From positions 1-61,943 of the forward strand of contig JAURZO010000049.1 of NCBI GenBank assembly GCA_030653405.1: a DNA stretch of 61,943 nt. Direction: 5' to 3'. This DNA is from Zwartia sp. GTDB taxonomy: Bacteria > Pseudomonadota > Gammaproteobacteria > Burkholderiales > Burkholderiaceae_B. Under the pieces are notes generated by a model, which saw only the letters and a list, made by a program, of their open reading frames with translations, ran no database searches and was not told where the DNA came from. Each line of letters starts with the position of its first letter. Positions within the stretch are counted from its first letter, which is position 1. The position numbers and the translations under genes were made by a program. Positions 9,018 to 17,898 of the stretch are shown here, piece by piece.

Positions 9018-9914
9018 ATGATTTCACCTATTCGCTTGTTTGCACTTTCAGCCGCTTTTGCCGCTGTGGGTCTGTTGTCAGGTTGTTCTCAGCCAGCTGC
9101 ACCAATCAGGAGTGTCGAGCGTGCACCTATGCCGACCGGCGCCGTCGCTTTGCCCGTCGCGCCGCCTGCATCGAATTTTGAGGCGTCAGGGATGCCGCCT
9201 GCGTCTGGTGTGTCCGGCTCAGCTGGTGCGCCTGTGACGCAGCCGCCTCAGTGGACTGCTCCAAATCAGGCCGGCAATGTCCAGGTGGGTACTTATACGC
9301 AGCCCTCTCAACAAGGCATGATGGGTACTGCGGATGGGGCCAGAGGCGCAGTCGTCATGAGTGGTGAGGTCAGAGAAGGGGAGCGTCGCTTGGCGCTTGT
9401 TCAGGCCTGTCAGGCTAACGCGATGGGCGTGCGCGATCAGTGTAGTTTGGGTTTTGCCGATACACGCGGCGGGCGTGAGGTGACGAGTCAGGTCCAGGCT
9501 TATTTTTTGAGTACGAGTGCGAGCCTTGCGCCAAAGGTTACGTTTGAAAACTACTGTGGTGCTGGTTGGTTAGCAACTGTGATGTCGACCCAAGGTACGG
9601 TGCAGGGAGGCGGTGTTTTGCAGACACAGGCTGCCGTATGTGGACACCCTTCTGCCGGTCAGGCGCTAACGGCTTTGTTTAATGCCTGTGACGCGCAGAC
9701 TCAGGGTGGTTGTCGCCAGTCGACGGCGGTCAAGGTCGCATGGGGATACTGGGATGGGCTACAAATGCCCGGTACTGATGCTGATATCGGACGACCATAC
9801 CCTGCCGACCGTTTTCCTGACTCTCAGTTATGTGAGTCGAGATTACCTTTGCAAGAGTCTGGTTTGTGTCCCTCAAGTGCAGCCGTACCTTTGCGTTTGC
9901 TCGGCTTACCTTGA
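9018..9914 (+). CDS. Cys-rich lipoprotein of unknown function
   Basis: I do not recognise the family. The 298-residue protein has a signal peptide ending in a clear lipobox (LLSGC, lipidated C23), so it should be anchored in the cell envelope. Residues 24-110 are a Pro/Ala/Ser/Gln/Gly-rich linker without cysteines. The globular part (about 115-298) has eight cysteines (131, 142, 180, 208, 224, 232, 272, 284), enough for four disulfides. Two short stretches look alike (ALVQACQANAMG..DQC and ALFNACDAQTQGGC), suggesting an internal duplication. The start has GGGAGAG just upstream. It follows dgt by 16 bases and converges on uvrA with a 4-base gap, so it is probably read from the aro/dgt transcript. 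Confidence 0.8.
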   Translation: MISPIRLFALSAAFAAVGLLSGCSQPAAPIRSVERAPMPTGAVALPVAPPASNFEASGMPPASGVSGSAGAPVTQPPQWTAPNQAGNVQVGTYTQPSQQGMMGTADGARGAVVMSGEVREGERRLALVQACQANAMGVRDQCSLGFADTRGGREVTSQVQAYFLSTSASLAPKVTFENYCGAGWLATVMSTQGTVQGGGVLQTQAAVCGHPSAGQALTALFNACDAQTQGGCRQSTAVKVAWGYWDGLQMPGTDADIGRPYPADRFPDSQLCESRLPLQESGLCPSSAAVPLRLLGLP

Positions 9915-9918
9915 TGTG

Positions 9919-12810
9919 TCACGCATACCGGCGTAGTACCTTTCCAAGGTAATGTCCGGTATGGCTGGCGGAGCTTGCCGCGATTGTCTCAGGAGTTCCT
10001 TGGGCAACGATCTGACCGCCACCGCCGCCACCCTCGGGTCCCATATCAATGACCCAATCCGCGGTTTTAATGACGTCGAGATTGTGTTCAATGACGACAA
10101 CGGTGTTGCCAGCCTCCACAAGTTGATTCAGTACGCTCAATAGCAGCGCGATATCGTGGAAGTGCAGCCCAGTTGTAGGCTCGTCGAGGATATAGAGGGT
10201 TTGACCAGTACTGCGTTTGGAAAGCTCGAGTGAAAGCTTAACGCGTTGTGCTTCTCCGCCCGAAAGCGTAGTCGCACTTTGTCCTAATCGTAAATAGGAT
10301 AAACCGACATCGATCAGTGTTTGCAGTTTGCGCGCAACAGCCGGAACCGCCTCGAAATAGGTCAGCGCTTGTTCAACCGTGAGGTCGAGAACTTCGTGGA
10401 TATTGCGTCCACGATAACGAATCTCAAGTGTTTCGCGGTTGTATCGTTTGCCCATACAAACGTCGCAAGGTACGTACATGTCTGGTAGAAAGTGCATCTC
10501 AACTTTTACAACACCATCACCCTGACAGGCTTCACAGCGCCCACCTTTAACGTTAAAGCTAAAGCGTCCTGGATCATATCCGCGGGTTCGCGATTCGGGA
10601 ACACCCGCAAAAAGCTCACGAATGGGCGTGAACATGCCGGTGTATGTCGCGGGGTTGCTGCGGGGTGTTCGGCCGATGGGGCTTTGGTCCACGCTAATAA
10701 TTTTGTCAAAATGCTCAAGGCCCTCCAGGCCTGAATAAGGTGCAGGCTCGGACTGCGCATGATGCAGTGCGCGCGACATCACGATCGCCAGTGTGTCATT
10801 AATAAGCGTCGATTTGCCGGAGCCCGAAACACCGGAGATGCACACGAATTTGCCAGCGGGGATACGCAAGTCGACAGACTTTAGATTGTTACCAGTGCAG
10901 CCTGTCAGTGCGAGCCATTTTTGCTCCTCTTGGAGTGGACGTCGGGTGGGGACGGCGATCGCTTGCGCGCCACTCATATACTGGCCCGTGAGGGAGTCAG
11001 GATTTTGTTCAATTTGCGCAGGCGTGCCTTGCGCAACAATTTGTCCACCATGCTCACCAGCACCGGGTCCCATGTCGATGACCCAATCAGCCTGACGAAT
11101 CATGTCTTCGTCATGTTCGACCACGATGACGCTATTACCAAGATCACGAAGGTGGTGTAGTGTGGCGATCAGTCGATCATTGTCACGCTGGTGCAGGCCA
11201 ATAGAGGGCTCGTCCAGTACATACATGACACCCGTGAGTCCGGAGCCGATTTGGCTTGCCAGGCGAATGCGTTGTGCTTCACCACCTGAGATGGTGTCGG
11301 CGCTGCGATCAAGAGATAAGTAGTTTAGACCCACGTTGTTCAGAAAGCTCAGTCTCGCCTCGATCTCACGCACAATACGTTGTGCGATTTCCTGACGCGC
11401 GCCGGTCAGCTTCAGATTTTGAAACCATTTCAGGCATGTTGAAAGCGGTTGCGCCTCGACTTCATAGATCGCGAGACCCTGCTCTTGCCAAAGTTGACCT
11501 GTTGGTGTGTCTTGAAGGTATGTGGGGGGCGCAATGCGCTCATCACCGATACGGACATGGCGCGCCTCGGCGCGAAGCCGGGAGCCATGACACTCCGGAC
11601 AAGTTTGCACGGCGCGATATTTGCCAAGCTCTTCACGCACGGCCGAGGAGTCTGTTTCTTTCCAGCGTCGCTCAAGGTTCGGAATCACGCCCTCGAAAGT
11701 GTGTCGTTTGACCGTGCTGCGACCGTTTTCATTCAGATAGAAAAAGGGAATTTCGACCTCTCCGGAGCCGAAGAGCACGATTTTTTGAATGGCTTGAGGC
11801 AAACTCTCCCAACTTGCTTCAATATCGAAGTCATAGTGTGTCGACAGACTGGAGAGCATGGAAAACGTAAAGGCGTTGCGTTTGTCCCATCCTCTTATCG
11901 CACCGGAACCCAGGCTCAGCTCGGGAAACGCGACGACACGCTTTGGATCAAAAAATCCGACATGACCCAACCCATCACAACTTGGACAAGCGCCGACCGG
12001 ATTGTTGAAACTAAACAGCCGAGGCTCGAGCTCGGGCAAGCTGTGGCTGCAAACAGGACAAGCATAACGACTTGAGAACAAGTGTTCCTCATCGCTATCC
12101 ATATCGAGTGCGACCACCCTACCTTGCGAGAGGGTCAGTGCGGTTTCGAAGCTTTCCGCGAGTCGTTGTTTGCTTTCCGGCTTGATGCGCAACCGGTCAA
12201 TCACAACGTCAATATCGTGCTTTTCGTTTTTGTTGAGCTCGGGCATGCTGTCGAGATCAACCATCTGGCCGTCAACGCGCACGCGCACAAAGCCTTGCGC
12301 TTGCAGGCTGGCGCACTCGTCCTCAAAGCTTCCCTTGCGGGTACGTGCAATCGGGGCGAGGATGGCGAGCCTACGTTCGGCGGGCCAGTTTAGGACGCTG
12401 TCCACCATTTGGCTCACGCTTTGTGCCGCAAGCGGCAAACCGTGCGAGGGGCAGTAAGGGGTGCCAACCCGTGCGTAAAGTAGACGGAGGTAATCGTGAA
12501 TCTCGGTAATGGTTCCCACGGTCGAGCGAGGGTTGTGACCCGCGGCTTTTTGTTCGATCGAAATCGCCGGGGACAATCCCTCGATCAGGTCCACGTCCGG
12601 TTTGTCCATCAACTGCAAAAACTGCCGGGCATAGGCCGAGAGACTTTCGACATAGCGGCGCTGCCCCTCGGCGTACAGGGTGTCAAAGGCAAGAGAGGAC
12701 TTACCCGAGCCAGATAACCCGGTGACGACCACGAGTTTGTGTCTGGGCAGGTCTAGCGACACGTTTTTGAGATTGTGGGTGCGGGCACCCCGGATTCGGA
12801 TTTCGTCCAT
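9919..12810 (-). CDS. uvrA: Excinuclease ABC subunit A
   Basis: UvrA is the damage-recognition ATPase of nucleotide excision repair and loads UvrB onto distorted DNA. The 963-residue protein has two ABC modules with Walker A motifs GLSGSGKSS (31-39) and GVSGSGKST. It has two signature loops (SGGEAQRIRLASQ and SGGEAQRVKLS) and two zinc-binding pairs (CPVC...CPSC in the first half, CEAC...CDVC in the second). The DEPSIGLHQRD and DEPTTGLHFHD Walker B regions are intact. The C-terminus runs about 20 residues beyond the last GGGGGGQIVAQGTPE element. It is divergent from an MFS gene with an 85-base gap; no convincing LexA box was seen there. Confidence 0.97.
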   Translation of the reverse strand: MDEIRIRGARTHNLKNVSLDLPRHKLVVVTGLSGSGKSSLAFDTLYAEGQRRYVESLSAYARQFLQLMDKPDVDLIEGLSPAISIEQKAAGHNPRSTVGTITEIHDYLRLLYARVGTPYCPSHGLPLAAQSVSQMVDSVLNWPAERRLAILAPIARTRKGSFEDECASLQAQGFVRVRVDGQMVDLDSMPELNKNEKHDIDVVIDRLRIKPESKQRLAESFETALTLSQGRVVALDMDSDEEHLFSSRYACPVCSHSLPELEPRLFSFNNPVGACPSCDGLGHVGFFDPKRVVAFPELSLGSGAIRGWDKRNAFTFSMLSSLSTHYDFDIEASWESLPQAIQKIVLFGSGEVEIPFFYLNENGRSTVKRHTFEGVIPNLERRWKETDSSAVREELGKYRAVQTCPECHGSRLRAEARHVRIGDERIAPPTYLQDTPTGQLWQEQGLAIYEVEAQPLSTCLKWFQNLKLTGARQEIAQRIVREIEARLSFLNNVGLNYLSLDRSADTISGGEAQRIRLASQIGSGLTGVMYVLDEPSIGLHQRDNDRLIATLHHLRDLGNSVIVVEHDEDMIRQADWVIDMGPGAGEHGGQIVAQGTPAQIEQNPDSLTGQYMSGAQAIAVPTRRPLQEEQKWLALTGCTGNNLKSVDLRIPAGKFVCISGVSGSGKSTLINDTLAIVMSRALHHAQSEPAPYSGLEGLEHFDKIISVDQSPIGRTPRSNPATYTGMFTPIRELFAGVPESRTRGYDPGRFSFNVKGGRCEACQGDGVVKVEMHFLPDMYVPCDVCMGKRYNRETLEIRYRGRNIHEVLDLTVEQALTYFEAVPAVARKLQTLIDVGLSYLRLGQSATTLSGGEAQRVKLSLELSKRSTGQTLYILDEPTTGLHFHDIALLLSVLNQLVEAGNTVVVIEHNLDVIKTADWVIDMGPEGGGGGGQIVAQGTPETIAASSASHTGHYLGKVLRRYA

Positions 12811-12895
12811 GACACGTTTTTGAAAGCCAACTTGGTACTATACCGTGCTGGCGCGACAATCGTCTGATACCCCTTTATCCTGATACAAGTCCTTG

Positions 12896-14086
12896 ATGTC
12901 CGAACAAACGTCTTTATCTCTGACCCCGACCGAACGCCGTGCTAGTGTGGCCTTAGCCGGCTTGTTCGCCGCCCGCATGCTTGGCTTATTTTTGTTGTTG
13001 CCGGTCTTTGCCGTGGCGGCTCAGGGCTTAAAGGGCGGACATGACCCTCTTTGGATCGGCGTAGCCCTTGGAATGTACGGCTTGACCCAAGCGTTTATGC
13101 AGATCCCATTCGGCCTTGCCTCTGATCGCTGGGGGCGCCGTCCAGTCGTGTTGGCGGGTTTGTGCCTGTTTGTCGCAGGTAGTGTGGTGTGCGCCATGTC
13201 GGATGACATTTACTGGGTCACGATCGGTCGGGCGATTCAAGGCTCGGGCGCCATATCCGCGGCAGTCACCGCGTGGTTGGCCGATGCGACCCGGCCTGAG
13301 GTGCGGACGCGTGCGATGGCGATGGTGGGTGCGTCGATTGGTTTGTCCTTTGCCCTGTCTCTAGTGATTGCCCCCTTGATTGTCGGATCGACAGGTTTGG
13401 CGGGACTGTTCTGGACGATTGCCTTGCTGGGTGTAGTTTGTCTTGCGGTTGCCCGTTTTATCGTTCCGGTGGTCGCCCCTGCTCCCAAGCCTTTACATCC
13501 TGCTCGACCGATGCAAGTACTCACTCATACTGATTTACTCAGGCTCAATTTTGGTGTGTTTTGCTTGCATTTCATCCAGATTGCGATGTTTGTCGTGATT
13601 CCCCCGCTCTTGCTTAGATTGGGCGGTCTCGATGCCGAAGCGCTCTGGAAAGTCTACCTACCTGTCATTTTTGGCTCCTTTGTTTTTATGGTGCCAGCTA
13701 TTTTTGTCGCAGAAAAGCGTCGTGCGCATCTTGCTATGTTGCGCATGGCGGTGGCGGGATTGGTGCTTGTCTGCGCTTTTTTGCCCTGGGCCAGTCACAA
13801 TTTTTACCTGCTAGCCTTTGGTTTGACGGGATTTTTCGTGATGTTTAATGTGCTTGAGGCGCTACAGCCATCATTGGTGTCACGTGTAGCTCCTCCGGAA
13901 CTCAAGGGATTAGCGCTGGGTTTCTATAATACGTCTCAGGCTGCTGGTTTATTTTTAGGAGGCGCCTTAGGCGGCTCGATCGCTGTTTTGGGTGGATCAA
14001 GCGCGGTATTCTGGGTCGCCAGTGGCTTGTCCGCGCTGTGGTTGATTGTGACTTGGGGCTTAAAGCCGCTTGGTGCTAAGCACTAA
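12896..14086 (+). CDS. MFS transporter (12-TM efflux type)
   Basis: This major facilitator of about 396 residues has 12 predicted transmembrane helices. The motif A region between helices 2 and 3 reads GLASDRWGRRPVV, and ALGMYGLTQAFMQIPFG precedes it. The sequence resembles the YajR/YfcJ-like drug-export group commonly found divergent from uvrA in Burkholderiales; the substrate is unknown. A TTG sits immediately before the ATG at 12896; the ATG was preferred. In many relatives ssb follows directly downstream. Here ssb is 15.8 kb away and an accessory block begins after this gene. Confidence 0.9.
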   Translation: MSEQTSLSLTPTERRASVALAGLFAARMLGLFLLLPVFAVAAQGLKGGHDPLWIGVALGMYGLTQAFMQIPFGLASDRWGRRPVVLAGLCLFVAGSVVCAMSDDIYWVTIGRAIQGSGAISAAVTAWLADATRPEVRTRAMAMVGASIGLSFALSLVIAPLIVGSTGLAGLFWTIALLGVVCLAVARFIVPVVAPAPKPLHPARPMQVLTHTDLLRLNFGVFCLHFIQIAMFVVIPPLLLRLGGLDAEALWKVYLPVIFGSFVFMVPAIFVAEKRRAHLAMLRMAVAGLVLVCAFLPWASHNFYLLAFGLTGFFVMFNVLEALQPSLVSRVAPPELKGLALGFYNTSQAAGLFLGGALGGSIAVLGGSSAVFWVASGLSALWLIVTWGLKPLGAKH

Positions 14087-14208
14087 AGATTTAATAAATT
14101 GCCTGTAAATGTCAGAATTTGTCGGGCTTTAAGGAAAAGATTATCTTTAGAATCCTATTCTAGTGATCGCTGTTCAAAGATTAAGGATCTGGATTTCAGT
14201 GAACAATC

Positions 14209-14895
14209 ATGCAGGCTAGAGTGTTAATCGTCGAGGATGAAGAAGATTTCCGTGAAGGAATCGTCGAGCTGCTTAAGCTCGAAAATTTCGAGGCGAGTGG
14301 GGTGGGCAGCATCACCGAATATTTGGCTTGGATCGAAACCAATCAATACGATATTTTGATTCTGGATCGCAATTTGCCAGATGGCGATGGCTTGGACATC
14401 CTTAAAAATCATCATGTCTTTAGCGATGCAGGATCGATTATCCTCAGTTGTGAAGGTCAGCCACACGATCGAATATTGGGCATGAACGCAGATGCTGATT
14501 ATTATCTGGTTAAGCCTTTTCCGACAGATGAGTTACTGGCCATATTGCACAGGGTTGCCCGTAGATTGGATTCGGCCACTACACAGCGCGCCCTGGAGTG
14601 GACCCTCAATACGGTGCGCTGGGAATTAAAAACACCTAATAATCTCGAGATTGAATTAACGCGTAGCGAGTTTGCATTATTGAACTGTTTTGTTCAAAAG
14701 CCGGGAGAGGTCATTGCACGTGACCAGATCATTAAAGGGCTTGGATTCAATCCAATGGTTTATGACAACAGACGCCTTGAGGTGATGCTGCGCCGGTTGA
14801 GAAAAAAAATAGAAGATGCCGGAGTGGTCAAATTTCCTCTGCAGACGGTTTATGGCGTCGGACTCGTATTTAACGAGGTATTGAAAACGGTTTAG
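14209..14895 (+). CDS. OmpR/PhoB-type response regulator
   Basis: The 228-residue two-component regulator has a receiver domain (1-120) with the acidic pocket E9/D10/E11, phospho-acceptor D53 in LDRNLPDGDG, S80 at the Thr/Ser switch and K102 in VKPFPTDE. A winged-helix DNA-binding domain follows (about 130-226; LTRSEFALLNCF, then RLEVMLRRLRKKIE and the YGVGLVF hairpin). No kinase gene is adjacent. The only sensor kinase in the window is the 7TM-DISM kinase 3 kb away on the other strand, a plausible but unproven partner. A 5'-nucleotidase lipoprotein gene follows after 16 bases and is probably cotranscribed. Many codons are AT-ending, unlike the flanking aro/uvr genes. Confidence 0.92.
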   Translation: MQARVLIVEDEEDFREGIVELLKLENFEASGVGSITEYLAWIETNQYDILILDRNLPDGDGLDILKNHHVFSDAGSIILSCEGQPHDRILGMNADADYYLVKPFPTDELLAILHRVARRLDSATTQRALEWTLNTVRWELKTPNNLEIELTRSEFALLNCFVQKPGEVIARDQIIKGLGFNPMVYDNRRLEVMLRRLRKKIEDAGVVKFPLQTVYGVGLVFNEVLKTV

Positions 14896-14911
14896 TCATC
14901 ACTACAAAAGT

Positions 14912-16738
14912 ATGAAGAAAATTTTTTATAAATCTCTTCTTTCTTTCTTCAGTTTGATCGCACTTTTCGGCTGCGCGACATCGAGTGATCGTTTGAATCA
15001 AGCAGACGCCATTCTAGTCAAAATTCTTGCGTTGAATGATTTCCATGGATACTTGAACCGTGCGGAAAATGCCGAAGTTTATTTGAACGATCCGGATAAT
15101 CCGACAACACCAGTTAAGGTGCAAGTCGGTGGGGCGGCCTACATGGCAAGCCTGATAAAAAAATTCAAAGCGGAAAATCCCTACTCAGTCGTTGTGAGTG
15201 CGGGGGATTTGATTGGTGCCTCTCCCGCGATCTCATCCTTTACACAGGATGAAGCGACCATCAATATCATGGGACAGATGGGCATGGAAGTTTCTGTTGT
15301 TGGGAATCACGAATTTGACCGGGGCAAGATTGAGCTATTACGTTTGCAAAACGGAGGTTGCGCGCCCGGCAAAGAAATCGGAATTGACACCTGTGTTAAA
15401 GACGGCGCGTTCAAGGGTGCACAGTTTCCCTATCTTGCAGCAAACGTGATTGATCAAGAGACGCAGAAGCTTTTGTTTCCAGCGACCTTTACGAAGAAGT
15501 TTGGTGACGTGACTGTTGGCTTTGTAGGTGTCACCCTACGCGACACACCCAAAGCCACCCGTGGCGCAAGTGGCTTAACGTTTCTTGACGAGGCTGAGGT
15601 GATTAATGCGCACGCATTGAACCTTAAAAAACAAGGCGTGGAGGCAGTTGTGGTATTACTCCATCAGGGTGGCGGTACAACGGCTAAAACACTGAATGAC
15701 AAAAGCTGTCCGGGATTGGTGGGACAAATCGTTCCGATTGTTCAAGGCCTAAAAAATGTAGATGCGGTAGTGAGCGGCCACACCCATCGCGAATACGTTT
15801 GCACCGATCCAAAAACGGGTATCTTGCTTACTCAGGCAAACTATTACGGCAATGTTGTGACCGATATGAATCTGAAAATCGTTCCAGGCAAGGGTGTCAT
15901 CTCAAAGAAGGCTGACAATCATCCAGTGCTGACAGAGAATAATAAAAAATTGCCTCGTGGTTATACAGCGTTGACTAAAGATCGTGAGATAGATCGTGAA
16001 GTGCAACGCTATGACGAACTGTCCAAGAAAAAGCGTGCAATGATCCAAGGCTATATCGCCGAACCTTTACCCATGATCACGATCTCCGCCACAAATTCTC
16101 GAAATAATAATACTGAGCATTTAATCGGAAATGTCATTGCTGATGCCTATTTAGCCAGTGCGCCGGCATCCGTTAAAGCCGATATCGCGATACTGAATCC
16201 GGGTGGAGTGCGCGGTGGATTAGCCCACGCAGGTCCCGTGACATACGATCAACTATTCGGTGTGGCGCCTTTTGGCAACAGTTTGTTTTATGTCGATCTG
16301 ACAGGCGAGCAACTGATCCGACTGCTTGAACAGCAATGGGAAGAGCCAAACTGCAAGAACAAACCGCTCGTGATTAATCAGGTCAACATGTGCGGCAGGC
16401 TCTTGCAGCTGAGCTCGACGCTGACCTATGCCTGGGACGTCTCCAGAGGACCAGGTAAACCCAGCGGCAAAGGAGACTTGGTCTTGGTGGACTCGGTCAG
16501 GATCGGTCCTCACCAAGAACCGCTCGATCTAAAAAAGAAATATCGGATTGTGACCGATCCATTCCTCGCCGAAGAAGGAGGAGATTATTTCACTGTCTTT
16601 AAAGAGGGCACGGGATTGCAGGATATGGGTGTCATTGATATCGAGGCGATCGTGGCGTATTTCAACAGGTTTCCGAAAACTTCCCCAATGTCCACACCTA
16701 AAAAGCGCGTGACCTGTCATACGTGTCCGGCTGTTTAA
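14912..16738 (+). CDS. 5'-nucleotidase/UshA-family metallophosphatase lipoprotein
   Basis: The 608-residue protein has a signal peptide with lipobox LFGC (C21), so it is probably a periplasm-facing lipoprotein. The N-terminal calcineurin-like domain has the dimetal motifs LNDFHG (D43, H45), GDLIGASP (D99), GNHEFD (N132, H133) and SGHTH near residue 290. The C-terminal 5'-nucleotidase domain has NPGGVRGGL and FGVAPFGNSLF. The family hydrolyses nucleotides, UDP-sugars or cyclic nucleotides to nucleosides and phosphate outside the cytoplasm. A Cys-containing insert (GGCAPGKEIGIDTC) follows the GNHEFD motif. It lies 16 bases after the response regulator gene and converges with the DUF2236 gene so tightly that their stop codons overlap on TTAA. 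Confidence 0.9.
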   Translation: MKKIFYKSLLSFFSLIALFGCATSSDRLNQADAILVKILALNDFHGYLNRAENAEVYLNDPDNPTTPVKVQVGGAAYMASLIKKFKAENPYSVVVSAGDLIGASPAISSFTQDEATINIMGQMGMEVSVVGNHEFDRGKIELLRLQNGGCAPGKEIGIDTCVKDGAFKGAQFPYLAANVIDQETQKLLFPATFTKKFGDVTVGFVGVTLRDTPKATRGASGLTFLDEAEVINAHALNLKKQGVEAVVVLLHQGGGTTAKTLNDKSCPGLVGQIVPIVQGLKNVDAVVSGHTHREYVCTDPKTGILLTQANYYGNVVTDMNLKIVPGKGVISKKADNHPVLTENNKKLPRGYTALTKDREIDREVQRYDELSKKKRAMIQGYIAEPLPMITISATNSRNNNTEHLIGNVIADAYLASAPASVKADIAILNPGGVRGGLAHAGPVTYDQLFGVAPFGNSLFYVDLTGEQLIRLLEQQWEEPNCKNKPLVINQVNMCGRLLQLSSTLTYAWDVSRGPGKPSGKGDLVLVDSVRIGPHQEPLDLKKKYRIVTDPFLAEEGGDYFTVFKEGTGLQDMGVIDIEAIVAYFNRFPKTSPMSTPKKRVTCHTCPAV

Positions 16739-17844
16739 GACTGTGAGTACACCTGATAAGCCGTATCGCCCGCAAACTTGGATTCGATCCAATCGAACCC
16801 GCGTAGTGATTGCGCAATGATCTCCGCTTTAAAAGCAGGATCCTGTGCTGCGCGTAAGAGTCGATAGCGATTGGCATCGATATGTGGCGGTAAAAGTGCC
16901 TCGGTCCAATTGGTTGCAATATTGAGCGTATCCGCAAGCCGCTCCCCGTGAAAAAGCCGCGCCAAAGACTCGACAAATAATATTGAAATATCAGTCGGCA
17001 TCCCCCACACGCCCGCTAAACGCTGACCGATTGCGTCAAGCATCGCACGGCTGAGCGCGATGGAGCGATGATCAGGTGACGGTGTGGTTGCACCAATTTC
17101 ACGGAGCAAAATGTTTGCCGAATCGTGATCTGTTACGAATGAAAGCGTGCTCTGCTCAATACCAAGCAGACGTCCGACCAGACGCCACATGGCATACAGA
17201 GAAGACAGTTTCTGCGCGTCAAATTTAAAACCGATCCGCTCAAGCGACTGAAAGGAGACAACAGTAAAGTCTAGCCATGTTCTTAACAACTGACGTTGAT
17301 CGATGGGTATGCAGGCATTGAATGGCGGATCTCTTCTTTTAATTAGATTGGCGCGAATACGCGCATGCAATAGCCGCACCTGAAGAGTGTGTACATATCC
17401 CTCTGCGCCGATCATCAAACCGCCCGCACGCAGGATTTTTAAATTCCACAGCTGCGTTTCCATCAAACGCCGTGCAGCGAGCTGGGCTGAAAGATTCCCA
17501 GTGCTCGAAAGCACGGCGGCGATACTGGGGTCGCAATAGGTATGAATCAGTGCGCCAGGACCCAGACTCACGCTGAGCCAAGTCGGACCCATCAGCAGAT
17601 ATGGTTCAGTTGCCCGTTGCAAAATTTCGACGGGCGTCTCCGTGCAGGCTAACTCCGCATCTTTTAGGAGCGCTTTAATCGCCTCCGGCGCCTCCGGGAT
17701 CGCCTGGTGACCGTGCTTAAGGCCTTGCAGCAATAAAGCCTTGGCTTGAACTGGAGAGTGTTCCAAGGTGTCAATGACTGCGTCCGCAAGCGGATCGCCA
17801 TTTCCTGATAATGATCGCAAGTGTGTCTTTAATAAAGCACTCAT
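16735..17844 (-). CDS. Oxygenase MpaB/latex-clearing-protein-like (DUF2236) protein
   Basis: The 369-residue protein matches the DUF2236 family, which includes b-type haem rubber oxygenase Lcp and fungal MpaB. The core runs from about residue 88 (WLSVSLGPGALIHTY) through RRLMET and GYVHTLQVRLLHARIR. Recalled Lcp functional residues R164, T168 and H198 have counterparts at R126, T130 and the proposed haem ligand H160 with identical spacing. There is no signal peptide, so unlike secreted Lcp it should be cytoplasmic; polyisoprene cleavage is therefore doubtful and a small lipid or terpenoid substrate is more likely (inference). It is transcribed towards the 5'-nucleotidase gene, sharing the TTAA stop region, and lies 54 bases downstream of the sensor-kinase gene on the same strand. 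Confidence 0.82.
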   Translation of the reverse strand: MSALLKTHLRSLSGNGDPLADAVIDTLEHSPVQAKALLLQGLKHGHQAIPEAPEAIKALLKDAELACTETPVEILQRATEPYLLMGPTWLSVSLGPGALIHTYCDPSIAAVLSSTGNLSAQLAARRLMETQLWNLKILRAGGLMIGAEGYVHTLQVRLLHARIRANLIKRRDPPFNACIPIDQRQLLRTWLDFTVVSFQSLERIGFKFDAQKLSSLYAMWRLVGRLLGIEQSTLSFVTDHDSANILLREIGATTPSPDHRSIALSRAMLDAIGQRLAGVWGMPTDISILFVESLARLFHGERLADTLNIATNWTEALLPPHIDANRYRLLRAAQDPAFKAEIIAQSLRGFDWIESKFAGDTAYQVYSQS

Positions 17845-17898
17845 ACGTATCCCTCACTCGCTCTGAGTTTTGTTCGTTCAAGCCTGTTGGTTCAAGCC

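Noticed and set aside
11449..12075. 208-codon plus-strand frame opposite uvrA
   Set aside because: uvrA motifs continue without interruption on the minus strand; there is no ribosome-binding site or family match for the plus-strand frame.
12811..12895. LexA-type SOS box in the uvrA/MFS intergenic region
   Set aside because: No CTGT-N8-ACAG-like palindrome is visible; SOS control of uvrA cannot be supported.
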